Origin: Chloroflexota bacterium
GTDB lineage: Bacteria; Chloroflexota; Ktedonobacteria; Ktedonobacterales; Ktedonobacteraceae
Length of the DNA stretch: 6,530 nucleotides
Direction: 5' to 3'
Assembly (NCBI GenBank): GCA_005881495.1
Contig: VBHI01000382.1
Coordinates: forward strand, 1-6,530
Position 1 is the stretch's first letter. Each line of letters opens with the position of its first letter. Shown here piece by piece: positions 1 through 6,530 of this stretch. A program made the translations under genes and the position numbers. The notes under the pieces are model-generated. The model did no database searches. It was not told the origin of the DNA and saw only the letters and a program-made list of their open reading frames with translations.

Positions 1-836
1 TCTTGTTGCGCAAGATCGGTGGTGGCTATACATTTGCCCACCGACAACTTCTCGATTACTTTGCGACGTGCGTCCAGGGGAGACAGAGCATCTCCCCAAA
101 GAAGGGAATAAGGCTGCAGCTCCCGCTCATAGGGCTAGCCACCGCCGTTATTGCCAGTGTTACCGGATTTGTTGGCTACAATGCTGTCGCTCAATATGAA
201 CGCGACTACACACTGAGATATGGGCACATATACACGAACGCTGCAACGATTGCAGCAAATCCATATCCCTCCTACCTCCCTGGAAGTGGTATCCTGGTTG
301 CATATGACTCATTGAGTCAGCCCGACATCTGGAGCGAATCGAATCCAAGCGCGAACGGTACCTGCCACTTTTTTCATGGGGCCTTCCATGTCTACTCATC
401 AAAGCCCAATTCGTTTTACCCATGTAACACCACCCTCCCATTTAACAATATGGCCTTCGCGGTGCAAATGACTATTGTCAAGGGTGATTGTGGAGGAATG
501 CTTTTACGTTACAACAGCTCTACTAACCAGGGGTATTACCTGGCAGTGTGTCAAAATAGGTCTTATCAGTTTGTTAAATATGTAGATTTTACAGGGAAGA
601 CTGCTCACACCCTGGTAAGTGGTTCCAGCTCAGCTATCCATGGCGGATGGGGACAGTCAAATCTGATCGCCGTGGTGGCACGAGGGAGTATGTTTGATCT
701 CTATGTGAATGGTCAGAAGATAAACAGTGCCAGGGACGACTCTTACACTGAGGGGGTTATTAGTTTGTTTGCTGATGATGTCTCCAATGCTACTGAGGTG
801 GTCTACAGCACTGCCCGAGTGTGGACAGTGCAGTAA
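1..836 (+). CDS. C-terminal part of a NACHT/STAND-like ATPase with a membrane helix and LamG-like domain (5' partial)
   Basis: The frame is open at the left edge, so the true start lies outside; 277 codons from base 3 are visible. The first 25 or so residues (GGGYTFAHRQLLDYFA) look like the end of the NACHT-type ATPases abundant in Ktedonobacteria, where a similar GGGYxFxHRxLLEYFA stretch closes the cytoplasmic module. A basic linker is followed by one hydrophobic helix at about residues 38-60. The remaining 200 or so residues look extracytoplasmic: aromatic and beta-rich, with motifs such as GAFHVYSSKPN, VVARGSMFDLYVNGQ and a closing TEVVYSTARVWTVQ. These resemble the LamG/concanavalin-A-like domain found at the ends of Ktedonobacterial membrane kinases. 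Four cysteines (121, 141, 163, 183) could form disulfides. Such proteins probably sense a ligand outside and signal inside, but ligand and output are unknown. It is separated from the CRISPR genes by about 420 bases, so a functional link is unproven. Family calls rest on memory of related sequences. Confidence 0.7.
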   Translation, partial: LLRKIGGGYTFAHRQLLDYFATCVQGRQSISPKKGIRLQLPLIGLATAVIASVTGFVGYNAVAQYERDYTLRYGHIYTNAATIAANPYPSYLPGSGILVAYDSLSQPDIWSESNPSANGTCHFFHGAFHVYSSKPNSFYPCNTTLPFNNMAFAVQMTIVKGDCGGMLLRYNSSTNQGYYLAVCQNRSYQFVKYVDFTGKTAHTLVSGSSSAIHGGWGQSNLIAVVARGSMFDLYVNGQKINSARDDSYTEGVISLFADDVSNATEVVYSTARVWTVQ

Positions 837-1183
837 ATTGGCCTCTCTCTCCATGCTGTCTCCTACACCCGCAACCAAGACGAAGCCTCATACCCTCTAC
901 AAACACATGCTCTACGACAAAGAATTCAGAAGTTAACAGAAAAACCTCTCTTATCCAGTACAAGGTTCTAAACTCTCTCCGATTTTTTTCGATGCCCATG
1001 CTGACATAAGTCCCTGTATCAACAAAAACCTCTATCTAAAGGAGAATATAACGATATAATGAGGACATTCATCTACTTCTTGTATATTTTTGTGAAAATA
1101 CAATGGTACCTGCAAAATGGATATTCAACGACAGATTCTGTCCCACATACTATGCTAAGCTAAAAATGTAGATAAGTTGAAGT

Positions 1184-1198
1184 GTCTTTTCTCAAGAC
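1184..1198. promoter_or_regulatory. Short inverted repeat, possible operator
   Basis: Perfect 5-base arms, GTCTT and AAGAC, flank a 5-base spacer (TTCTC). The repeat sits 7 bases before the putative -35 hexamer and about 60 bases before the start of the WYL regulator. That position would suit an operator for autoregulation, but arms this short can occur by chance in AT-rich DNA. Confidence 0.22.
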
Positions 1199-1205
1199 TT
1201 ACTAC

Positions 1206-1234
1206 TTGAAAAGCATATTTATCTATCATACTAA
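1206..1234 (+). promoter_or_regulatory. Candidate sigma-70-type promoter for the WYL-cas operon
   Basis: TTGAAA (1206-1211) is one base off the -35 consensus. It is followed after exactly 17 bases by TACTAA (1229-1234), a poor -10 match at 3 of 6 positions. Transcription would begin near 1241, giving a leader of under 20 bases before the ATG at 1259. A better-looking TATAAT at 1055-1060 has no -35 partner at a suitable distance. The call rests on position and spacing. Confidence 0.3.
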
Positions 1235-1246
1235 TTGTTGCCGTTG

Positions 1247-1252
1247 AAGGGA
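1247..1252 (+). promoter_or_regulatory. Ribosome binding site deciding the WYL regulator start
   Basis: AAGGGA lies 6 bases before the ATG at 1259. The in-frame TTG at 1235 further upstream has no such site before it and lies upstream of this one, so ATG 1259 is preferred. Confidence 0.6.
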
Positions 1253-1258
1253 ATTTTT

Positions 1259-2365
1259 ATGGAGAGTGAATTTTCTATCACACGATCATCGAGCGTGAGG
1301 CGTCCAGGGAAGAAAGTAGCCAGTCCCAGCACCGATAAGTCACGGAGAATAATGCTGCTGGCTGTACTCTTTCAAGTATCCTGGCCGAAACGCCTTACGA
1401 AGCACGAGATCTTCAAACAGTTGCCCATGTATGGTGAGAATCCTGATCGTGCTCTGTATCGAGATATCGAAACCCTAACCGGCATTCAGGCCGAAAATCT
1501 GCCTGAACCAGACGCCGAACATCTTGCCGAATGGTGCGTTGAGCAACAGCGCCTCAAGCGGCTAGCTATCACCAACGAGCGCCGTACCGTTACATTCGGT
1601 CTAGCCCGATCCATCTTTTCCATTGACATCAATGAAGATGAGGCGCGAGCCTTTGTGGCTTTACAGGAGGGCTTTGCTCCAGGGACACCCTATGCGGAGG
1701 CCGTACAACACCTGTTGAAGCGTTGGAAGTGGCTCTTCACTGAAAAGAGCCATCAACTGGTGCGGCAAAAACGCAAACGTCATGCCCGGCCAGTCCTGCT
1801 GCCACTGTCACCGGTCGTCGACTATAGCCAGCATGGCGACACCATTCTGCTCCTGGACCAGGCTCTTGAGGAGGGTGCATACGTCTCGTTTGCCTACACA
1901 CCTCTCGCGCAAAGTTGGGACGCGGAACCCATGTTGCACGAACATACAGAACCCTACGAATTGGAATATCGCGACGGGCACTGGTACTTCACCGCATATG
2001 TACGCGATTTGAACACCTTTATTGACTATCGAATTGACCGCATCCGTCCAGGCACCTTGCGAAAGGACAAGGACCACTATTACCCCGGAATACGTCAACG
2101 CCCAGGCGTCAAGATTCGTTACTGGCTCTCCCCGATGTTAGCCCGTCATAACAGCCTGAGTGCCCGTTTACGCGAACAACAGGTCACATTCTTAGAAGAT
2201 GACCAGGGGGTCATAGTCGAGGGCTACGCGAAATCCGTCTGGTGGGCCAGGCGACTACTGCTGGGCTATGGCGAGCAGGTGAAGGCGTTGGCACCAGAGA
2301 AATTAGTGCTCATGATGAGAGAGACAGTACAGGCGATGTATACATTGTATGAAGAGGAAAAATAA
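1259..2365 (+). CDS. WYL-domain transcriptional regulator of the CRISPR-Cas operon
   Basis: The protein has 368 residues from the ATG at 1259. A basic, probably disordered N-terminus precedes a winged-helix-like DNA-binding region at about residues 28-75 (KSRRIMLLAVLF, then RALYRDIETLTGI). This is the usual DeoR/HTH_11-like arrangement of WYL regulators. The WYL domain spans about 190-265, with VSFAYTPL and then YELEYRDGHWYFTAYVRD followed by YRIDRIRP, matching the family's pattern of an aromatic core and a closing RxDRI. A C-terminal WCX-like region (about 285-365) completes the usual architecture and length. WYL domains bind nucleotides or nucleic acid and tune transcription. At the subtype I-D locus of Synechocystis 6803 a WYL protein (Sll7009) has been reported as a negative regulator. 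The stop codon shares one base with the cas3 start (TAATG), implying translational coupling, so this gene probably controls its own operon. Whether it represses or activates cannot be seen here. Confidence 0.85.
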   Translation: MESEFSITRSSSVRRPGKKVASPSTDKSRRIMLLAVLFQVSWPKRLTKHEIFKQLPMYGENPDRALYRDIETLTGIQAENLPEPDAEHLAEWCVEQQRLKRLAITNERRTVTFGLARSIFSIDINEDEARAFVALQEGFAPGTPYAEAVQHLLKRWKWLFTEKSHQLVRQKRKRHARPVLLPLSPVVDYSQHGDTILLLDQALEEGAYVSFAYTPLAQSWDAEPMLHEHTEPYELEYRDGHWYFTAYVRDLNTFIDYRIDRIRPGTLRKDKDHYYPGIRQRPGVKIRYWLSPMLARHNSLSARLREQQVTFLEDDQGVIVEGYAKSVWWARRLLLGYGEQVKALAPEKLVLMMRETVQAMYTLYEEEK

Positions 2366-4404
2366 TGACAGTGAAATTATCCATCCTCCCTGTCTACTCG
2401 GAGGTACATCCAGACTCTAAACATCAAATTGGCTCCGTACGTTTACTGAAGCATCAAGTTGAAACCTTGGCAGCTTTCAATGATCCCAATATAGATGTCA
2501 TCTTTAACGTTGCTATGACGGGTGACGGCAAAAGCCTTGCAGCGTATCTGCCCGCATTCCAAAAGCAGAAAAATATCATCGCTATGTATCCCACCAACGA
2601 ATTAGTGCAGGATCAACACCGTGCTCTTCCAAGGTACGAGCAGGACTTACAGATTCGCTTGCCTCGCTACGGCACTATGTACAGCGACAAAATCACGCAA
2701 CTGATGCGGGAAAACGATAACAAGGCACGTCTTGAAGAGGCGCGCAAGCTCCTGGAGCGAAACGGCATCCTGTTAACCAATCCCGACCTTATTCACCTGA
2801 TGATGAGTCACCAGTATGGTTGGGATCACCAACGCAAAGAACTTCCCGTCACCATCGGCGCATATTTTGATTACTTCCTCTTTGACGAATTCCATATCTT
2901 TGGCGTGCCCCAGGTCATCTCCGTCATGAACATGTTGGGCTACCTGAACGTCAATTACCACGATAAACCCGCTGACCGCAAGAAGTTCGTATTTCTCTCT
3001 GCCACACCCAGCAAGCTTATGAATGATCTACTTGAGAGCGGCGGTTTGCGTTATAAAAAGATCGAAGGGAATTATCTTTCCACGGAGCAACAAGGATATC
3101 GCTGTATTTTGCAACCATGCGAGCTAGAACTACACGAAGTAAGCCAGGAAGCACCCACCGAGATGTGGGTATTGGAGCACCTGCAAGATATTCTTTCCTT
3201 CTTTAAACAGCACCCACAATCAAAGGCTGCTATTCTTGTCTACTCGGTAGCAACCGCTCGCCGCCTTTATGCCTGCTTGAAAGAATATTTTAAGCCGCAT
3301 AATATCACCGTAGGTGAGAATACGGGTCTTACTCACCCTGATGAGCGCCGTGCTTCTTTTGAGAAACATGTCCTGGTTGGCACCTCGACCGTCGATATTG
3401 GCGTTGATTTTCGTATCAACTACCTCATCTTTGAAGCCTACAACGCTGGCTCGTTCTTACAACGTTTTGGCCGTCTGGGACGCCACACCGGATACTCAAT
3501 CTACCACGCTCATGCCCTATTGCCGCGTTTTGTATTAGAACGACTGATACTAAAACTGGGTACATTGGGTGAGATTGAGCGGAAAACATTCAATGAAGCG
3601 ATTAGAGAGGCATTTCCTGTTGAAGCTGAATTTAAGAGCTATACACAGCTTTGGGGTGTGGTGCAGGCCGCACAGGTGTTAGCAGAGCTGCAGAGCCAGA
3701 GCAAGAAGGATGCCAACGAGGCCTTTACCGGCGCACTATCAAGCCAATATGATCTCTTCTATGGCGCACAAACCCAACCTGTCATGACTAAAGCACTGAA
3801 AAAGTATTGGGCTATTCGTAATAAACAGCCCGAAATACTGGCTGAATTGAGCAGTTTCCGTGGTCTAAGTCCGCTTTCCTGTGGAGTATGGGACACCGAT
3901 AACCATCTACAAACCTATGATCTTTTCTTCCTGCTCACCAATACTGAGTTTGAAGTACTTTCTGCAGCGGAGTTCATGCAAGAAGTAAAGCGGCAAGGAC
4001 TGGAGGAACGAGACTATAAAGATCAGTTGCTTTACCTCAAAATTATCAAGTATGTACCGGAACGCCAGCAGTTGATTCTGGGCCTGCCATTTGCGGTGGC
4101 AGACTATGCTGCCCGTCTGCATACTGTACAGGTGCTGGATAACTTCTTTGTGCGCGAGCCATCATTTACCGGACGTGACCAGGTCAATAGGGTTCTCAAA
4201 ACGAAAAGTCTCACCTGTATTCTCAGTGATATGGGCCGTAAAGAACTGAAGCAGCGGCTAAACTTGCCTACGATGTTCCCTATCCAGCGTTTGCAGGATA
4301 AAACAGGCGCTGAATATGCCGTTGCCTTTGGCCAGGAAGCCTTATTATTGGACTCACTACTCTTCTGGCGTAAGACCAAAGGCGACCAGGCAATGTTTCT
4401 CTAA
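2365..4404 (+). CDS. cas3: Type I-D CRISPR-associated helicase Cas3 (Cas3', HD-less)
   Basis: This superfamily 2 helicase of 679 residues carries all main motifs: Walker A AMTGDGKS (50-57), Walker B DEFH (174-177), motif III SATPSK (212-217), AILVYS (289-294), motif V VGTSTVDIGVDF (338-349) and motif VI QRFGRLGR (366-373). No HD nuclease domain precedes the helicase, which begins almost at the N-terminus with a Q-like LLKHQ (27-31). This is the form found in subtype I-D (the 'cyano-type' Cas3), where the HD nuclease resides on Cas10d instead. In interference the helicase is recruited to the target-bound effector and unwinds DNA using ATP. The start is supported by GAGG at 2354-2357, 7 bases upstream, and by the TAATG overlap with the regulator. 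The C-terminal 280 or so residues have no motif I can name. The gene looks intact. Confidence 0.93.
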   Translation: MTVKLSILPVYSEVHPDSKHQIGSVRLLKHQVETLAAFNDPNIDVIFNVAMTGDGKSLAAYLPAFQKQKNIIAMYPTNELVQDQHRALPRYEQDLQIRLPRYGTMYSDKITQLMRENDNKARLEEARKLLERNGILLTNPDLIHLMMSHQYGWDHQRKELPVTIGAYFDYFLFDEFHIFGVPQVISVMNMLGYLNVNYHDKPADRKKFVFLSATPSKLMNDLLESGGLRYKKIEGNYLSTEQQGYRCILQPCELELHEVSQEAPTEMWVLEHLQDILSFFKQHPQSKAAILVYSVATARRLYACLKEYFKPHNITVGENTGLTHPDERRASFEKHVLVGTSTVDIGVDFRINYLIFEAYNAGSFLQRFGRLGRHTGYSIYHAHALLPRFVLERLILKLGTLGEIERKTFNEAIREAFPVEAEFKSYTQLWGVVQAAQVLAELQSQSKKDANEAFTGALSSQYDLFYGAQTQPVMTKALKKYWAIRNKQPEILAELSSFRGLSPLSCGVWDTDNHLQTYDLFFLLTNTEFEVLSAAEFMQEVKRQGLEERDYKDQLLYLKIIKYVPERQQLILGLPFAVADYAARLHTVQVLDNFFVREPSFTGRDQVNRVLKTKSLTCILSDMGRKELKQRLNLPTMFPIQRLQDKTGAEYAVAFGQEALLLDSLLFWRKTKGDQAMFL

Positions 4405-4415
4405 TCTAGCTATTG

Positions 4416-4422
4416 AAAGGAG
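4416..4422 (+). promoter_or_regulatory. Ribosome binding site deciding the cas10d start
   Basis: AAAGGAG ends 5 bases before the in-frame GTG at 4428. The upstream TTG at 4413 overlaps this site and is therefore an unlikely start. The 23-base gap after the cas3 stop fits a single operon. Confidence 0.65.
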
Positions 4423-4427
4423 CGGAA

Positions 4428-4904
4428 GTGTTTTACCTGGATTTTCTCAAGCAAGCAGTTGATCCTGACGACCATGTAACCCTCTCATTTATTGAGCATA
4501 TGATTCCTGAGTTGATGGAACATTACGCGGTGAAATCTGCAAAGGGAGGTGATCATAGCCACAATTCCCGCTTAGACGAGCAGACAAAGCGCAAATTTGA
4601 GGAGAAAGATGATCAGAGTATGCTTAGCCACCAGCTCAACGGCATCTTCCCAACACTGCGCCTGATACATCTGCTGGAAGCTGAGCAGCTCGTCGACGTG
4701 CCCTTTTCTGCCGTCGAGCGGCAGGTCTATATTCTCTCGTATCTCATGCATGATGTTGATAAGATAGTAGATATTCGCGGCGTGGAGACAAAAACTCGCG
4801 AGGACATTGAAAATGCGAAAGACCTGGTCGCGGAACAATTGCGACTGTGTAACGCACAGGCGTTCTTTCCTGATTTTGTTTCTCTGGCGTTTCCAGTTGC
4901 CTGA
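4428..4904 (+). CDS. cas10d: Cas10d (Csc3) N-terminal HD-domain fragment, ended by a frame break
   Basis: This piece has 158 residues from the GTG at 4428 and corresponds to the HD nuclease part of Cas10d, the large subunit of the type I-D effector. Family-like segments are HQLNGIFPTLRLI (first histidine at about residue 68), then YILSYLMHDVDKIV, with the catalytic HD pair at residues 108-109 and lysine at 112. This HD domain does the DNA cutting that Cas3 performs in other type I systems. After a charged helix and the family-like AQAFFPDF near residue 149, the sequence loses family character and ends at TGA 4902-4904. The whole family protein is usually about 900-1000 residues, so this is a small part of it. 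The rest lies downstream in the +1 frame. The HD residues look intact, so the fragment could fold, but as it stands it is cut off from the effector body. It may be one half of a pseudogene, a genuine separate HD subunit, or the result of a sequence error. Confidence 0.78.
   Translation: MFYLDFLKQAVDPDDHVTLSFIEHMIPELMEHYAVKSAKGGDHSHNSRLDEQTKRKFEEKDDQSMLSHQLNGIFPTLRLIHLLEAEQLVDVPFSAVERQVYILSYLMHDVDKIVDIRGVETKTREDIENAKDLVAEQLRLCNAQAFFPDFVSLAFPVA
4771..4904 (+). other. cas10d: Frame-break zone inside cas10d, with both frames open
   Basis: The upstream frame is open until TGA 4902-4904 and the downstream frame is open from just after TAG 4768-4770, so the shift must fall in this stretch. Family-like protein is read in the first frame up to about 4875 (AFFPDF) and in the second from about 4894 (QLPERR). 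The change equals one base gained or two (3n+2) lost. There is no long homopolymer here and no RF2-type signal (no Shine-Dalgarno element just before the TGA). Reading through the TGA in the first frame leads to another TGA about 40 bases on and does not restore the protein. Confidence 0.7.
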
Positions 4905-4911
4905 ACGACGT

Positions 4912-6530
4912 ATGTTACAGTTGCGCCGTCTCTGCACGTACTCTGACCATATTGCCTATCTTGTACCCTCTCCTGCGGCGATCCTGGCGGATGCCGAGAC
5001 GGGAACACTCACCACCATTCTCTCCGAACTGAGTGACGACCAACTCGTCTTTACCTATCACCAGCTACGTGAGGTGCGTGGCCTGTTTACCAACGTCGTC
5101 AATAATGGCGTAATTCATCTCTATACTGAAGGGCGAGACGGCATCTGGCCCTACCTCTTTTTCTCCGACGGCGTGATCTATATCAAACGCAAATCACTCC
5201 AGGTGGAAATTACCAATGAACAGATTGTGGAGACAGTGCAGGCTCAACTGCGCAACATCTGTGCCGGTACTATCAAAAGCCACGCGCCTGGTTTCAAGTT
5301 CAGTATCCAGGGTATCGCCAAACACCCAGGCTATTACTTTGAATTTTTATCGCTCGAAGACTATGCTGAACTACTGGCACGCTTTACCATTAAAGGTACA
5401 AGTAGGGATATTTCAGCTTTACCGCTAGAAAAAATACATCAAATGCAGGCCAACGGCGAAATAGCCGCTGACCTTGTTACCGATGTTACACCTGATATCC
5501 GTGTCGGTATGCTGGCACGTTTCTTCTCGGTAATCTTTGTCTCTGTACTGGGTATGCTTGATAAGAGCCAGGATGCATTGCGCCAGCAGGCTGAGAAAGC
5601 TGTTGTAGAGCAACTGGGTCTTGCGTCATATTGGCTACAGTCTCAGGCTATTCCAAATAAAGGAGGTGTTGAATATCGTTGGTTCTGGTTGGGAGCCTGC
5701 TATCTGCGCGACCATCCTGGTATCGATGCCTATGATGGTGAAGGAAATTTGTTTGCTGTTTTCAACTCGGCCCTCCAGCTTGTTATTAACCTCGCGGGTA
5801 GCGAACTGCGCAAACAAATGCCTCTCAAGTATCTGAATCATTTGAAGCGCTACCTCGATAGTATCGTCGAAGTGCCTTTGGCGATGCGCGCAGCAGGAGG
5901 TTTACCTGATTTTCAGGCCGAACTGGAACGCTATACAGGAGCAAAAAGCAAAGGCCGTAAGCTTATCTGCACACTATGCAACAGCGCCTATCCTACCGAG
6001 GAACATTCAGATAACGCGGTCCTCATCCAACCCTGGGTGTATAAGAACAAGCTCTCGCTCAACGCCGGGAAGAATGCCGGTGGTATCTGTGCCATCTGTG
6101 CTCTCGAACTGATGTTGCGCCAGATACTCCTCAAGGGCCAGTTACGTCTCACCGGGAGTAAGTTTGAAGCCCTCAAGACGAAGTACCTCGCTGTATATCC
6201 CAACTTCTTCTTTACTGCGGAGACAGGAGCAATGGTACAGGGGATACTCGACCAGTTGCAGGACGTCAATTTCTTCACCATCCGTCGTCAACTGGACCGC
6301 CAGGATATCACGGTTCACGACCTGCTGCACCTGGATGTATTCCTGGCACCACAAAAGTTCAAAACACCGCAGGAACCCGCTTACTACGACGATGAGCGTG
6401 ATGATAAAAATGAATCAAGTGAAGATGAAGAACAGGAGGAGATCCAAGCCACACCGGTCGAAGTCAATGATCGTCGCTACATTAAGTATATACAAGATAG
6501 CTATCCCGGTCTGTGCTTCTTCGGGATGAA
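4912..6530 (+). CDS. cas10d: Cas10d (Csc3) main body, in the +1 frame after the break (3' partial)
   Basis: This frame has no stop codon through the right edge, with 539 codons from the ATG at 4912. It reads as the Csc3 body: LRRLCTYSDHIAYLV (residues 4-18), FTYHQLREVRGLFTNVVNN (47-65) and WPYLFFSDGVIYIKRK (79-94), which I recognise from type I-D large subunits. Two CxxC pairs (C353/C356 and C393/C396) form a probable zinc-binding knuckle, as expected for this family. An acidic run (about residues 493-510) follows. The last 200 or more residues are probably beyond the edge. In the effector complex this subunit contacts the PAM region and Csc2/Csc1 and recruits Cas3. No start codon is convincing: ATG 4912 lacks a ribosome site and lies inside family-like sequence that begins near 4894. 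ATG 4813, with GAGGA 8 bases upstream, would add about 26 foreign residues. The likely explanation is that this is the second half of one interrupted gene. Confidence 0.8.
   Translation, partial: MLQLRRLCTYSDHIAYLVPSPAAILADAETGTLTTILSELSDDQLVFTYHQLREVRGLFTNVVNNGVIHLYTEGRDGIWPYLFFSDGVIYIKRKSLQVEITNEQIVETVQAQLRNICAGTIKSHAPGFKFSIQGIAKHPGYYFEFLSLEDYAELLARFTIKGTSRDISALPLEKIHQMQANGEIAADLVTDVTPDIRVGMLARFFSVIFVSVLGMLDKSQDALRQQAEKAVVEQLGLASYWLQSQAIPNKGGVEYRWFWLGACYLRDHPGIDAYDGEGNLFAVFNSALQLVINLAGSELRKQMPLKYLNHLKRYLDSIVEVPLAMRAAGGLPDFQAELERYTGAKSKGRKLICTLCNSAYPTEEHSDNAVLIQPWVYKNKLSLNAGKNAGGICAICALELMLRQILLKGQLRLTGSKFEALKTKYLAVYPNFFFTAETGAMVQGILDQLQDVNFFTIRRQLDRQDITVHDLLHLDVFLAPQKFKTPQEPAYYDDERDDKNESSEDEEQEEIQATPVEVNDRRYIKYIQDSYPGLCFFGM

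Larger units (their letters stand above)
837..1258. other. AT-rich intergenic region upstream of the CRISPR-associated genes
   Basis: This stretch of about 420 bases has no convincing gene. Short open frames on both strands lack ribosome binding sites and recognisable protein character. No clear hairpin followed by a T-run closes the upstream gene; a seven-T run at 983-989 has no obvious GC-rich stem before it. The right half (about 1020-1258) is visibly richer in A and T and is where the promoter of the downstream operon should lie. No CRISPR repeats or tRNA-like structures are seen. Confidence 0.6.

Noticed and set aside
975..990. T-run at 983-989 as a terminator for the first gene
   Set aside because: No GC-rich stem can be formed from the bases just before the T-run, and it lies almost 150 bases past the stop codon.
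1059..1163. Small open frame of 34 codons (MRTFIYFLYIFVK...) in the intergenic region, with AAGGAG upstream
   Set aside because: The AAGGAG at 1039-1044 is about 14 bases from the ATG, too far for normal initiation, and the hydrophobic content is what AT-rich DNA gives by chance.
837..1258. CRISPR repeat array or leader in the gap before the cas genes
   Set aside because: No repeated unit of about 30-37 bases is present anywhere in this stretch.
4541..4554. Very strong Shine-Dalgarno-like sequence (GGAGGTGATC) inside cas10d
   Set aside because: No ATG, GTG or TTG lies at a usable distance downstream. The sequence encodes a Lys-Gly-Gly-Asp stretch, so it is probably coincidental.
4881..4914. 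Programmed +1 frameshift at GCC TGA, like that of prfB
   Set aside because: There is no Shine-Dalgarno element a few bases before the stop and the P-site codon does not re-pair well in the +1 frame. The apparent missing residues also argue for a deletion.
4572..4937. Minus-strand open frame of 121 codons opposite the cas10d N-terminus
   Set aside because: It is the complement of a well-supported coding region, with no ribosome binding site or recognisable protein family.
5658..5671. AAAGGAGGTG followed by TTG inside the cas10d body, suggesting an internal gene
   Set aside because: The frame it would start is short and overlaps the long Csc3 frame with no protein character of its own.

Overview
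The window looks like part of a bacterial chromosome of mixed, roughly 50% GC content, with an AT-rich intergenic gap. Two things point to a Chloroflexota/Ktedonobacteria-type host. One is the first gene, whose NACHT-type tail, membrane helix and LamG-like end resemble proteins common in that group. The other is the style of the WYL regulator. This assignment comes from remembered family resemblance and was not tested by a search. All recognisable genes lie on the + strand.

Layout: (1) Bases 1-836 hold the 3' part of a large membrane protein: the end of a NACHT/STAND-like ATPase module, one transmembrane helix, then a LamG/concanavalin-A-like extracytoplasmic domain. (2) Bases 837-1258 are an AT-rich, gene-free stretch with a weak promoter candidate and a short inverted repeat. 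(3) Bases 1259-2365 encode a WYL-domain transcriptional regulator. (4) Bases 2365-4404 encode an HD-less Cas3 helicase of the subtype I-D kind, overlapping the regulator stop codon by one base (TAATG). (5) From 4428 to the right edge lies cas10d (csc3), the large subunit of the type I-D CRISPR effector. It is broken: an N-terminal HD piece ends at a TGA at 4902-4904, and the rest of the protein continues in the +1 frame, open to the window end with 539 codons from 4912.

Together, genes 3-5 read as the first part of a type I-D CRISPR-Cas operon, with regulator, helicase and Cas10d tightly spaced. In this subtype the HD nuclease sits on Cas10d and Cas3 supplies only the helicase, so a break just behind the HD domain would separate the nuclease from the effector body. 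The expected partners (csc2, csc1, cas6, cas4, cas1, cas2 and the repeat array) would lie beyond the right edge; no CRISPR repeats are seen here. The main unusual point is the cas10d break. It is either a recent inactivating deletion with frameshift, a genuine split into an HD subunit plus a body subunit, or an assembly error. No wholly new system is evident.
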